From Doryteuthis pealeii (lineage: Eukaryota; Mollusca; Cephalopoda; Myopsida; Loliginidae): a DNA stretch of 64,000 bases. Positions 20,790-31,740 of the stretch are shown in pieces (the first letter of the stretch is position 1; each line of letters starts with the position of its first letter). The notes under the pieces are model-generated. The model was not told the origin of the DNA. It did no database searches and was given only the letters and a program-made list of their open reading frames with translations. The position numbers were made by a program, and so were the translations under genes. The DNA is taken from the NCBI GenBank assembly GCA_023376005.1, contig CM042157.1, positions 51,475,057 through 51,539,056 of the forward strand. The letters are read 5' to 3'.

Positions 20790-21025
20790 AATTAAACTTC
20801 GTCAGAAGGTCAATTTTTAAGCGGCGTTTAACGGGTTTGAATTTTCGTTTTTTTTTATCAGGTCTGAGTTTTCTTTCTCCTTGACAGGTTGCCTAACCAA
20901 GCCTAATTTGCATTACTATTTACCCATAGCTGGGGTAATACCTTTCCCAAAGATATTAGCTCAATGTGAAATGCAAAAGTCTCAGCTAGGATTTGGAACT
21001 CATTACATAATGGGCGCCTCCACAG
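20790..21025 (-). mobile_element. tRNA-derived SINE (family S1), second copy
   Basis: The reverse complement shows the S1 body in order: GAGTTCCAAATCC (B-box region, about 21000), TTTTGCATTTCACATTGAGC, CTTTGGGAAAGGTATTACC, CAGCTATGGGTAAATAGTA, GGTTAGGCAACC, then AATTCAAACCCGTTAAACG and TTAAAAATTGACCTTC. These match the copy at 1662-1948. The A-box half of the head is not clear, so the 5' end may be eroded. Confidence 0.85.
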
Positions 21026-21029
21026 TAAG

Positions 21030-21490
21030 AATAAAGATTGCAGAAAGACTTGATGTGAAATTATTTGTGTACCCAACTGAAAATATTCATCAACAGTGAT
21101 TGTGTGCATAGTTTGTTTATAAGAAACAAAAATAATCTTAATTTGCGTTAGAAAATTCTTAGAGGAAAAAGACTTGGACTTTAACAGATTGACAAAAATT
21201 CACTAATCATTGAATTTTAATAAAATTTTAAATATTTATTTAATAGAGGACGAAAATGTTCTCTTTTTTTTTTAAGAAGTTTGTATTTTAAAGATTGAAG
21301 AAAAACAAAATTTGTACTCAATAAACGTAGTGAACGGGAAGAGATCGCGATGTTATCAATGGGGTCAAAGAACAACAACAACAACAACAAGTATTGGATA
21401 AAGATTGAGAATCTGTAAAATGACAGGTGTCTGCAGCATTCGTGTCGGTTTTATGTTCCTACAAATTCTGTCTGTTTTGTGTTTCTACAA
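21030..21490. other. No feature recognised
   Basis: AT-rich spacer with an (AAC)n run near 21374-21390. It ends where the tandem duplication begins (GTTCATAGGATAATC at 21491). Confidence 0.5.
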
Positions 21491-21752
21491 AGTTCATAGG
21501 ATAATCTTAAAATACAAATTAATTAACAAATAAGATTATTAGATATGTTATTTTGTTCTGTACTTAAAATTCTTATTTGAACATAGGTGATATGTGCAAA
21601 TTAATATGAACAGATGGAGTGAACAACTCTATGTTAAAGGTTAACTAAGTATCACCTTGTAATATGTAACAGTCCGTTTTCTTTTGTTTATAAGTTTTTA
21701 GAGAAGGATATAGTTTACCCAAACTTTGTTGTTATCTGTCCGAAATCCCGTT

Positions 21753-21938
21753 GTATCATTCTCGTCGCCAGTTGTAATGAACAACCCCGGGTTAGATGTT
21801 AACAAATTGTTTTATTTACAGCATCATACATAGTGTATGCAGTTCAAGACGCCATTTTGGTTATTGTTCTTTCCCTAAATCTCGTTCTTACAGAGATTTT
21901 CCTTAATCTCGTTACTCCGAGATCCTCAGTATACTACA
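21753..21938 (-). repeat. Gypsy C LTR (left) with adjacent primer-binding site
   Basis: On the minus strand the LTR starts TGTAGTATACTGAGG at 21938 and ends TTCATTACA at 21773 (166 bp, TG...CA). A polypurine tract, AACAGGGGGAGA, abuts its start (21939-21950), so it is the 3' LTR of the element to its right. It is followed, two bases on, by TGGCGACGAGAATGATAC (21770-21753), a plausible primer-binding site. A site after a 3' LTR means another element once continued leftward in a tandem arrangement. Confidence 0.82.
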
Positions 21939-22166
21939 TCTCCCCCTGTTATTTTTTGGTTTTCCCTTTTTGATTAGTAGGTTTCTACTTTCTTCTATGC
22001 TGGTGCTAGTCTAACTCTGGGTGAATTGGTTGAAGTGTCCATGTTTGGATTCGGTGTAATTCTCCTGATTGTGTGTGGCGGGAGAATTGTTATGGGAGAT
22101 GATTAGTGTCAGGTGATATATGATCATTACCTGGCACACTGTGATTATAGGTACTATAAGGTGTAT

Positions 22167-22475
22167 CACTATCAAACCCATGCATGAGAAGAGTACAGCA
22201 TTGCTGGGAGATAATTTTTCAGACTGAACACTTGGTCAGTTGGGAGAGTAAAAGCGTCGGACTTAACCGTGCCCCCCTCCCCGTGAACATTCTTATTAGA
22301 AGCTATTTCGGCCGAAACGTTGTACAGATAACAATGAAGATGAAGACAATCCAATAAGAATGTTCTCGGGGGGGGCACATTTAAGTCCGACGCTTTTACT
22401 CTCCCAACTGACCAAGTGTTCAGTCTGAAAAATTCTCTTCAGCAATGCTGCACTCTTCTCACCAACACTATCAAA
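22167..22475. mobile_element. Fold-back (hairpin) element, copy 1
   Basis: Two arms of about 110 bp (22185-22297 and 22353-22461) are inverted repeats around a 55-bp loop. They pair through TTTTTCAGACTGAACACTTGG, CAGTTGGGAGAGTAAAAGCG and GAACATTCTTATT with a few mismatches. A 10-bp direct repeat, CACTATCAAA, flanks them (22167-22176, 22466-22475) and may be a target duplication. The loop holds GGCCGAAACGTTGTACAG. It encodes nothing and lies between the integrase end and the 3' LTR of gypsy C. Open frames across the arms are artefacts. Confidence 0.85.
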
Positions 22476-22559
22476 ATATCTTTTCTCTCGTCCACTCGTC
22501 GCAACAGCCAAAATGCTACTGCAAGCTTTTCTCCCAGGTTTGTGAGGGCTGGTCATTAT

Positions 22560-23670
22560 CATCCAGGCTCCTTACTCTGACTTGCCCGTGCAGCACGTGC
22601 GACATAATCAGCACGCGTCAATCCTTCACATCCGAGCCACTCTGGACAGTTTATAGTAATTCACCTGCGTCAGGCCACGACTCACGATCAGGAGGCTGTG
22701 AGTTCAATCTCCCCCACTCACATCTGATCTCATTCTGCATGTCAAACACAGTCGTGCACGCTTCGAACCACTACGTTCGTGGTTTCTCTCGCCACAAGAT
22801 CTATGCAGATTTTTGCAAAATACAGTATCTCCTGTTTCTATTACATGATCTTTGGGTCTTCTCCTTTCATCGGCAATTATGTTTTGTTTTAGTTTGTGAA
22901 GGGTATCTCTGTCACGTACGTCTTGATGTTCATAGGATGTTTCTGAAACATCTGGCAATTTTCCTTGGAGTTCGCGGTTCATTAGCAGTTTGGCTGGTAA
23001 CACACCTGTTACCGTATGGGGGTCAATACAATATTGAAATAGAAAGTTCATTTCAGCCTTCCAGCTCTTTTTTCTACTTTTACAATTTTAATTGCTTTGA
23101 GGATTGTTCTATTGAACCATTCCACTTCTCCGTTGGATTGAGGAAAATATGGTATGCCTTTAACTTGGACAATATCGTAAAGGGTTAGGTATTACTGAAG
23201 TTCACTGGATGAAAATGTTATCCGTTGCCACTTCTCAGATATTGGAGATATCTATGTGTTTTGAATGCTAATTCTATGTATTCCATTATACATTTGGCAT
23301 TTGTGTTTTGCGTATATGCTACTTGTGGTCATCTGGAAGAGTAGTAGTTGATGATGACAAGGAGAAGAGTTCATTCTGAGACAGAAAATCAGCTGCACAA
23401 TCGAATTGTTGTTCCATGGTTTATCGGGTAATTGCGTCTTAATTTCTCTGGCCGGGCATTTTCCTATTATCTGACATGGGTAGCATTTTTAACAATTTTA
23501 TTTTTAACAATTTTTATCCATCTCAGGCCACAATACTTTGGATCTTAGGTGTGTTTTTTAGATCGTACTAATTCGATTAGCCGCTCCTTTATAACGTTTG
23601 GAATGATGATTCTATTCCCACGCATAACCATCTGTCCGGATATCCAAAATCTATCTTTGACTGCTTGAAA
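22560..23670 (-). pseudogene. Gypsy C integrase, copy 1
   Basis: From right to left on the minus strand: DRFWISGQMVMRGNRIIIPN (about 23660-23600) is the region before the integrase zinc site, then broken frames across the core, then IPYFPQSNGEVEWFNRTIL (about 23160-23095), which contains the catalytic Glu, then HTVTGVLPAKLLMNRELQGK and VIETGDTVFCKN in the 22704-23051 stretch (C-terminal region). The zinc-site bases for HVGHQGIV, present in copy 2, are missing here through a 24-bp deletion. Integrase would insert element cDNA; this copy is dead. Confidence 0.87.
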
Positions 23671-24778
23671 TACAGGGTGACCCAAAAAAAAACAAAAAAA
23701 AAAAAACAAAAAAAAACCGAACCCAAATTTTATTTAATCTTATCAACGTCTATAAAATTTCAAGAAACCTGTTAGACTTAAACTTCAGTCTTTGTACAAT
23801 CATTCCTCAAAGTTTCAGTTATCTTAGTTGCCTTGCTTTAAAGGAATTCTCTGTCTAAAATATGCTCCAAATGGACACCGCGGCGTTGGGGGCAAACTTG
23901 CACACTTCGCGCAAAATTGTCAATCATGCGAACACATTCTTCTTTTGGGATTTCTATGATTTTTGTTGTAATTGATGCCAATTGTTTGAGGGTTGTTCTG
24001 GTACACCTTATCCTTGAGGTAGCCCCACAGATAAAAATCTGGCTGATTCAAGTCCGATGAGTGTGGATGCCCATTAACACTGCTGATCAGCCTCTCCTGG
24101 AACCATTCTCTAAGCCAGGTTAGGGAATCATTCGATGTGAGGGGTGTTGAAACCATTATTCATCTCGATTTATCTGTCTGCATCGTGACAGAGATGCCCA
24201 AAATTTTCTCAGTATTAGCACGTATTCACAATTTGGGATCTCTCATTTTCGTCTTCTAACCAATAAGGATTGATAATGCCATTTTTAGAAATTGCTAGTT
24301 AAGCTGTGCATTTTTGCTTTATTTGGATCCTGTAAGGATACAAAAGAAGATCTGATGTAAGAATCCACCGCAAAGATTCTCGAGAGATTCCCATCTCTTG
24401 ACTACGTCGTCGAAGCGATTTCTTTGGGCTCCTCACCACTAAGTCCTGTACAGCATCAATGTTTCTTTCTGTCCCTCCGACCAAAATAAGTGTCTCTTAG
24501 ACCTTTAGAATTTCTGGACTCCTGCTTTTTGAAGGATCACGGCGACATCGAAACTTTCTCCGAAAATTGGCTTGCTCTAGAATGTATGATTTTTTTGTGA
24601 AATACGCCTCCACGTCAAATGTTTTTCATTGGTTGACCATAAATTATTGGAGAAAATTATTTTTACAATATTTAAGCACTAACTTGACTGTATATTCCGA
24701 AAGAAAAATTTAAATTAACTTTTATTACAAAATTTGCGGGTCCTGTCTTTTATTTGGGAGGGGGGGGGTCACCCTGTA
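23671..24778 (-). mobile_element. Mariner-like DNA transposon, internally deleted, copy 1
   Basis: The element (23673-24776, 1104 bp) has inverted termini CAGGGTGACC...GGTCACCCTG and is flanked by TA, the mariner target duplication. On the minus strand 24299-24484 encodes a helix-turn-helix N-terminus (VQDLVVRSPKKSLRRRSQEM, ISRESLRWIL). 23920-24156 encodes a transposase C-terminus with SSDLNQPDFYLWGYLKDKVY, which includes the last catalytic Asp of the mariner type. The middle with the first two catalytic Asp residues is absent, and frames are broken, so it is non-autonomous. It sits inside the gypsy C integrase/RNase H junction and is present in both copies of the duplication. Confidence 0.92.
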
Positions 24779-25400
24779 TAATACCTTTGAAACAAGTCCA
24801 GTCATTCGTTGAGGGATTTTGGAGAGAGTAGGGTCATCGTTTGAAGCTTCAGTTCCTCAAAGGGATAATGTATGTAGTACATAATCCTTAATGTACTACA
24901 TATGTAATCTGTTGTTTCTTTTTTTTCAGTGTGATTGGCATCTTCAATTGACTGTAGGCTCATCTTTGGTGGTTTTACCAGCTATGTGCATCATTTTGTA
25001 TGTAAACTGCTGTAGGCATAGCAACAATCTCTCCATTCTTGCTAAAGGTGGTTTTGAGGAAGATGATAACACTTTCCCTAATGCACTACGGTTTATCAAC
25101 ATTTGGGAAACACACCTCAGAAGGTATGATTCGAACTTTTTACATGCCCAAATTACTCCCAGAGCTTCTCATTCGAATTGAGAATAACGATATTCTGTTA
25201 GTTAGCTAGAATTGTAGACTGGCTTCCAAGTCTTGTCACTTTGTTGATATTCTAGGATTGTACCTAGACCTATGGGTGAGGCATCAGTTGTAATCCTGAA
25301 GCTTTGACCAGTTCGCCTTTTGGTTTGGTCAAAAGTACTTTGTTCCTCTTCCTTCCATCTCCATTCGGTGTCTTGCATTGTAAAATTTCATAGAGTGGAA
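24779..25400 (-). pseudogene. Gypsy C RNase H, copy 1
   Basis: On the minus strand FRITTDASPIGLGTILEYQ (about 25305-25250) carries the first RNase H Asp. Further left, a broken frame reads LCLQQFTYKMMHIAGKTT (about 25015-24965), the usual 'LQ.F.Y.I.HI.GK.N' end of RNase H. Frames shift repeatedly. Beyond lies the mariner insertion, then integrase. Confidence 0.82.
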
Positions 25401-25930
25401 GTTATTGTGGCAAATTGAAGTACAAACTTTGCGCAAAACTGAGCTAGTCTTAGAAATCTGCGTAACTGTGATGCATCTTTTGATACAGGAGCGCTAACCA
25501 CTACTTTTACCTTTTCATCAGAGATTTTTAGGCCATCTTCTGATAGAATATGTCCCATGTATCTTATGGAAGACATCTTTATTTTACACTTCCCATTGAA
25601 TATCAATCTCCGTTCAACAAAGCACTGAATTACTTTGGTCATCATATCATATCATTCTCCTCTTCTGTGTTGCCACTATTACAATGTCATCTGTCATGTT
25701 GTTATTGCCTCAACACAATCATTAATGGTTTTTACTCTATTTACTGAAACTTTTCTGATGCCATGTTTAGTCCAAATAAGAGTATTTTATACCTGGACAG
25801 TCCTCCTCCAGTCACTGGAAATCTTCCACTGATAGTGTATTGTGATAAGTTCCTGAGTCTATCACTATACGTGTCTCATTGTGATGCATTTGTATCACAT
25901 CTGCTCCGATAACTTGAACAGGTAGTTGCT
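25388..25930 (-). pseudogene. Gypsy C protease and RT 3' half, copy 1
   Basis: The protease site TRIVIDSGTYHNTLSVEDF is read at about 25880-25822 on the minus strand (DSG triad). Soon after come FGLNMASEKFQ and NMTDDIVIV (about 25712-25686), the YxDD box with TDD. The open piece 25388-25645 then has SSIRYMGHILSEDGLKISDE and DASQLRRFLRLAQFCAKFV, the RT thumb. The fingers and most of the palm between protease and 'FGLNMA' are missing, so the RT carries a large deletion. Confidence 0.87.
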
Positions 25931-25939
25931 ACTAATTGA

Positions 25940-26660
25940 GCTAGTATTTTACCTTTACTTACACTAAGTTAAGCTCCTTTTCCACTGTAAGATCTGTGGC
26001 TGCTTCAGTTGCATCCTTTACCCGTTGTAGCTATTGATGCTTGTTGTCTGCATTTGTTTTTGTTTCTCTTATAGAAGCAGAACATGTCAAAATTACCTTT
26101 TTTCCATAATGGTCACATCTGTGATGTTTTCTCCTAATACATTTGCGTCCATGGTGTCTTAAGCTCCACATTTGTGACGCTGTTGAGCTTTGTCTTGACT
26201 GCACATTGGTTGGTGTTGGATTTTGGCTAAATAATAAGAGCATCTTTTTGGTGGTATGTACCAATTATTTCGGTGAGGTGACCTAATGTGAAATTATTTT
26301 CTTCTCTGTATGATCTGACTTTTAAATCTTTTTTTTTAATATGAAAGGCACCTTATATCTGACCAAATTGTCAGAATCACCTTCAAAATTACGCGGTTTC
26401 ACCTTGAGACGAGTTATGAAGTTGTTCACTGTTTCACCAGTGTTTGGCTCCATTTCAAAAAACAAAAAAGATCAATTACTACCTGGTAACGCCCTTTTAC
26501 TTGTCACGGGACTTGTTGCCTCTTGTTCCTTCTTTTCCTGTCCCGTTAAATTTCTTCATATTTCACGCAGGCCTTCACTTCCTTAGTAGTAAAAGTTATA
26601 GCCCTTTTTGTTCAGCATTGCAGATACCAGTCGCTGTAGATTTCTAAATCCATCTTACAG
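25940..26660 (-). pseudogene. Gypsy C gag, copy 1
   Basis: The minus strand gives a capsid segment, EPNTGETVNNFITRLKVK (readable best in copy 2, 32125-32316), and a nucleocapsid finger. The finger is RCDHYGKKVILTCSA in the printed frame; one base shift gives the CxxYGKxGHxxxxC pattern (about 26125-26070). Gag would coat the RNA in particles. The surrounding reading frames are broken by single-base indels. Confidence 0.78.
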
Positions 26661-26855
26661 TTTTCGTATCTTTGATGTAGCCTTACTGGTTCACCTAAGT
26701 GTTGTGGTGGGGGTCAAACCTCCAAGTGCGATAGATTTAGTCATTTCTTTTAAAATTCTTGACAACGTATGAACATTTTACGACAGCAGATTAAAGACAA
26801 TGTTATTATTTTATTCCTGTTCTTTAGTTGTTTCATTTTAGTGATTAAACTTTTG

Positions 26856-27253
26856 TTTGTAATTGATGCCAATTGTTTGAGGGTTGTTCTGGTACACCTT
26901 ATCCTTGAGGTAGCCCACAGATAAAAATCTGGCTGATTCAAGTCCGATGAGTGTGGATGCCCATTAACACTGCTGATCAGCCTCTCCTGGAACCATTCTC
27001 TAAGCCAGGTTAGGGAATCATTCGATGTAGGGTGTTGAAACCATTATTCATCTCATTTATCTGTCTGCATCGTGACAGAGATGCCCAAAATTTCTCAGTA
27101 TTAGCACGTTATCACAATTTGGGATCTTCATTTTCGTCTTCTAACCAATAAGGATTATAATGCCATTTTTAGAAATTGCTAGTTAAGCTGTGCATTTTTG
27201 CTTTATTTGGATCCTGTAAGGATACAAAAGAAGATCTGATGTAGAATCACCGC
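26856..27253 (-). repeat. Junction filler: third partial copy of the mariner
   Basis: Between the two tandem copies lies a 398-bp piece matching 23960-24372 (and 29755-30155): it starts TTGTAATTGATGCCAATTG and ends just before the N-terminal helix-turn-helix code. Relative to the other two copies it has many single-base deletions (GCCCACAG for GCCCCACAG, GTAGGG for GTGAGGGG, ATCACCGCAA for ATCCACCGCAA). It joins gag of copy 1 directly to the start of copy 2. Confidence 0.93.
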
Positions 27254-27514
27254 AAGTTCATAGGATAATCTTAAAATACAAATTAATTAACAAATAAGAT
27301 TATTAGATATGTTATTTTGTTCTGTACTTAAAATTCTTATTTGAACATAGGTGATATGTGCAAATTAATATGAACAGATGGAGTGAACAACTCTATGTTA
27401 AAGGTTAACTAAGTATCACCTTGTAATATGTAACAGTCCGTTTTCTTTTGTTTATAAGTTTTTAGAGAGGATATAGTTTACCCAAACTTTGTTGTTATCT
27501 GTCCGAAATCCCGT

Positions 27515-27697
27515 TGTATCATTCTCGTCGCCAGTGTAATGAACAGCCCGGGTTAGATGTTAACAAATTGTTTTATTACAGCATCATACATAGTGTATGC
27601 AGTTCAAGACGCCATTTGGTTATTGTTCTTTCCCTAAATCTCGTTCTTACAGAGATTTTCCTTAATCTCGTTACTCCGAGATCCTCAGTATACTACA
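27515..27697 (-). repeat. Gypsy C LTR (middle)
   Basis: Corresponds to 21753-21938: LTR 27535-27697 with the polypurine tract AACAGGGGGAGA on its right and the site TGGCGACGAG on its left. Placed between two internal regions, it serves as 3' LTR of the right unit and, by position, 5' LTR of the left one. Confidence 0.82.
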
Positions 27698-27921
27698 TCT
27701 CCCCCTGTTATTTTTTGGTTTTCCCTTTTTGATTAGTAGGTTTCTACTTTCTTCTATGCTGGTGCTAGTCTAACTCTGGGTGAATTGGTTGAAGTGTCCA
27801 TGTTGGATTCGGTGTAATTCTCCCTGATTGTGTGTGGCGGGAGAATTGTTATGGGAGATGATAGTGTCAGGTGATATATGATCATTACCTGCACACTGTG
27901 ATTAGGTACTATAAGGTGTAT

Positions 27922-28232
27922 CACTATCAAACCCATGCATGAGAAGAGTACAGCATTGCTGGGAGATAATTTTTCAGACTGAACACTTGGTCAGTTGGGA
28001 GAGTAAAAGCGTCGGACTTAACCGTGCCCCCCTCCCCGTGAACATTCTTATTAGAAGCTATTTCGCCCGAAACGTTGTACAGATAACAATGAAGATGAAG
28101 ACAATCCAATAAGAATGTTCTCGGGGGGGGGGCACATTTAAGTCCGACGCTTTTACTCTCCCAACTGACCAAGTGTTCAGTCTGAAAAATTCTCTTCAGC
28201 AATGCTGCACTCTTCTCACCAACACTATCAAA
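27922..28232. mobile_element. Fold-back (hairpin) element, copy 2
   Basis: Same structure as 22167-22475: arms of about 110 bp, from about 27940 to 28218, around the loop GGCCCGAAACGTTG-type sequence (here TTCGCCCGAAACG, with one G to C change). The G run in the right arm is longer than in copy 1. Confidence 0.83.
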
Positions 28233-28329
28233 ATATCTTTTCTCTCGTCCACTCGTCGCAACAGCCAAAATGCTACTGCAAGCTTTTCTCCCAGGTTTGT
28301 GAGGGCTGGTCATTATATACACAATTACA

Positions 28330-29465
28330 GTGTTCATCCAGGCTCCTTACTCTGACTTGCCCGTGCACCACGTGCGACATAATCAGCACGCGTCAATCCT
28401 TCACATCCGAGCCACTCTGGACAGTTTATAGTAATTCACCTGCGTCAGGCCACGACTCACGATCAGGAGGCTGTGAGTTCAATCTCCCCACTCACATCTG
28501 ATCTCATTCTGCATGTCAAACACAGTCGTGCACGCTTCGAACCACTACGTTCGTGGTTTCTCTCGCCACAAGATCTATGCAGATTTTTGCAAAATACAGT
28601 ATCTCCTGTTTCTATTACATGATCTTTGGGTCTTCTCCTTTCATCGGCAATTATGTTTTGTTTTAGTTTGTGAAGGGTATCTCTGTCACGTACGTCTTGA
28701 TGTTCATAGGATGTTTCTGAAACATCTGGCAATTTTCCTTGGAGTTCGCGGTTCATTAGCAGTTTGGCTGGTAACACACCTGTTACCGTATGGGGGTCAA
28801 TACAATATGAAATAGAAAGTTCATTTCAGCCTTCCAGCTCTTTTTCTACTTTACAATTTTTAATTGCTTTGAGGATTTCTATTGAGCCATTCCACTTCTC
28901 CGTTGGATTGAGGAAAATATGGTATGCCTTTAACTTGGACAATATCGTAAAGGGTTAGGTATTACTGAAGTTCACTGGATGAAAATGTTATCCGTTGCCA
29001 CTTCTCAGATATTGGAGATATCTATGTGTTTTGAATGCTAATTCTATGTATTCCATTATACATTTGGCATTTGTGTTTTGCGTATATGCTACTTGTGGTC
29101 ATCTGGAAGAGTAGTAGTTGATGATGACAAGGAGAAGAGTTCATTCTGAGACAGAAAATCAGCTGCACAATCGAATTGTTGTTCCATGGTTTATCGGGTA
29201 ATTGCGTCTTAATTTCTCTGGCCGGGCATTTTCCTATTATCTGACATGGGTAGCATTTTTAACAATTTTATTTTTAACAATTTTTATCCATCTCAGGCCA
29301 CAATACTTTGGATCTTAGGTGTGTTTTTTAGATCGTACTATGCCTTGATGTCCTACATGGGCTAATTCGATTAGCCGCTCCTTTATAACGTTTGGAATGA
29401 TGATTCTATTCCCACGCATAACCATCTGTCCGGATATCCAAAATCTATCTTTGACTGCTTGAAAT
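28330..29465 (-). pseudogene. Gypsy C integrase, copy 2
   Basis: Carries the same blocks as copy 1 (PHTVTGVLPAK region at about 28777 downward; PQSNGE near 28900; RFWISGQMVMRGN near 29445) and, in addition, LIELAHVGHQGIVRS at about 29378-29334, the His-x3-His part of the HHCC zinc site. A mariner lies immediately upstream in the reading direction. Confidence 0.87.
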
Positions 29466-30578
29466 ACAGGGTGACCAAAAAAACCAAAAAAAAAAAAAAA
29501 AAAAAAACCGAACCCAAATTTTATTTAATCTTATCAACGTCTATAAAATTTCAAGAAACCTGTTAGACTTAAACTTCAGTCTTTGTACAATCATTCCTCA
29601 AAGTTTCAGTTATCTTAGTTGCCTTGCTTTAAAGGAATTCTCTGTCTAAAATATGCTCCAAATGGACACCGCGGCGTTGGGGGCAAACTTGCACACTTCG
29701 CGCAAAATTGTCAATCATGCGAACACATTCTTCTTTTGGGATTTCTATGATTTTTGTTGTAATTGATGCCAATTGTTTGAGGGTTGTTCTGGTACACCTT
29801 ATCCTTGAGGTAGCCCCACAGATAAAAATCTGGCTGATTCAAGTCCGATGAGTGTGGATGCCCATTAACACTGCTGATCAGCCTCTGGAACCATTCTCTA
29901 AGCCAGGTTAGGGATCATTCGATGTGAGGGGTGTTGAAACCATTATTCATCTCGATTTATCTGTCTGCATCGTGACAGAGATGCCCAAAATTTTCTCAGT
30001 ATTAGCACGTATTCACAATTTGGGATCTCTCATTTTCGTCTTCTAACCAATAAGGATTGATAATGCCATTTTTAGAAATTGCTAGTTAAGCTGTGCATTT
30101 TTGCTTTATTTGGATCCTGTAAGGATACAAAAGAAGATCTGATGTAAGAATCCACCGCAAAGATTCTCGAGAGATTCCCATCTCTTGACAACGTCGTCGA
30201 AGCGATTTCTTTGGGCTCCTCACCACTAAGTCCTGTACAGCATCAATGTTTCTTTCTGTCCCTCCGACCAAAATAAGTGTCTCTTAGACCTTTAGAATTT
30301 CTGGACTCGGTCAAAAATCCTGCTTTTTGAAGGATCACGGCGACATCGAAACTTTCTCCGAAAATTGGCTTGCTCTAGAATGTATGATTTTTTTGTGAAA
30401 TACGCCTCCACGCCAAATGTTTTTCATTGGTTGACCATAACATATTGGAGAAAATTATTTTTACAATATTTTAAGCACTAACTTGACTGTATATTCCGAA
30501 AGAAAAATTTAAATTAACTTTTATTACAAAATTTGCGGGTCCTGTCTTTTATTTGGGAGGGGGGGGGGTCACCCTGTA
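29465..30578 (-). mobile_element. Mariner-like DNA transposon, internally deleted, copy 2
   Basis: 29467-30576 with the same CAGGGTGACC termini, TA flanks, helix-turn-helix N-terminus (30086-30271) and DDE C-terminal remnant as copy 1. It retains an 11-bp segment (GGTCAAAAATC) near 30309 that is lost in copy 1. Presence in both units shows that it inserted before the duplication. Confidence 0.92.
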
Positions 30579-31740
30579 TAATACCTTTGAAACAAGTCCA
30601 GTCATTCGTTGAGGATTTTGGAGAGAGTAGGGTCATCGTTTGAAGCTTCAGTTCCTCAAAGGGATAATGTATGTAGTACATAATCCTTAATGTACTACAT
30701 ATGTAATCTGTTGTTTCTTTTTTTCAGTGTGATTGGCATCTTCAATTGACTGTAGGCTCATCTTTGGTGGTTTTACCAGCTATGTGCATCATTTTGTATG
30801 TAAACTGCTGTAGGCATAGCACAATCTCTCCATTCTTGCTAAAGGTGGTTTTGAGGAAAGATGATAACACTTTCCCTAATGCACTACGGTTTATCAACAT
30901 TTGGGAAACACACCTCAGAAGGTATGATTCGAACTTTTTACATGCCCAAATTACTCCCAGAGCTTCTCATTCGAATTGAGAATAACGATATTCTGTTAGT
31001 TAGCTAGAATTGTAGACTGGCTTCCAAGTCTTGTCACTTTGTTGATATTCTAGGATTGTACCTAGACCTATGGGTGAGGCATCGGTTGTAATCCTGAAGC
31101 TTTGACCAGTTCGCCTTTTGGTTTGGTCAAAAGTACTTTGTTCCTCTTCCTTCCATCTCCATTCGGTGTCTTGCATTGTAAAATTTCATAGAGTGGAAGT
31201 TATTGTGGCAAATTGAAGTACAAACTTTGCGCAAAACTGAGCTAGTCTTAGAAATCTGCGTAACTGTGATGCATCTTTTGATACAGGAGCGCTAACCACT
31301 ACTTTTACCTTTTCATCAGAGATTTTTAGGCCATCTTCTGATAGAATATGTCCCATGTATCTTATGGAAGACATCTTTATTTTACACTTCCCATTGAATA
31401 TCAATCTCCGTTCAACAAAGCACTGAATTACTTTGGTCATCATATCATATCATTCTCCTCTTCTGTGTTGCCAACTATTACAATGTCATCTGTCATGTTG
31501 TTATTGCCTCAACACAATCATTAATGGTTTTACTCTATTTACTGAAACTTTTCTGATGCCATGTTTAGTCCAAATAAGAGTATTTTATACCTGGACAGTC
31601 CTCCTCCAGTCACTGGAAATCTTCCACTGATAGTGTATTGTGATAAGTTCCTGAGTCTATCACTATACGTGTCTCATTGTGATGCATTTGTATCACATCT
31701 GCTCCCGATAACTTGAACAGGTAGTTGCTACTAATTGAGC
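30579..31740 (-). pseudogene. Gypsy C protease, RT 3' half and RNase H, copy 2
   Basis: Near-identical to 24779-25930. The 31186-31443 stretch is the same 85-codon RT thumb piece. The protease DSG site lies at about 31690-31630 and RNase H at about 31190-30760. The RT palm is missing here too, so the deletion predates the duplication. Confidence 0.87.

Larger units (their letters stand above)
21491..26855. repeat. Tandem duplication, copy 1 (gypsy C + mariner + hairpin)
   Basis: This block recurs in the same orientation at 27254-32668. It holds, from left to right, about 155 bp of unknown sequence, a leader and LTR of gypsy C, its integrase end, a fold-back hairpin, integrase, a mariner, RNase H, RT, protease and gag. 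Differences from copy 2 are mostly single-base indels in short runs; three larger gaps in copy 1 (18 bp at about 22558, 24 bp near 23580, 11 bp near 24520) are deletions relative to copy 2. Confidence 0.95.

Noticed and set aside
22298..22352. Hairpin loop as a hammerhead (GGCCGAAACGTTG)
   Set aside because: GAAAC and a possible stem III are present, but there is no CTGANGA in the right place and the base expected to pair at the cleavage site is wrong.
22296..22562. Frames over 22.2-22.6 kb and 27.9-28.3 kb as conserved genes, because they recur
   Set aside because: They run through the arms of the fold-back element and recur only because of the duplication.
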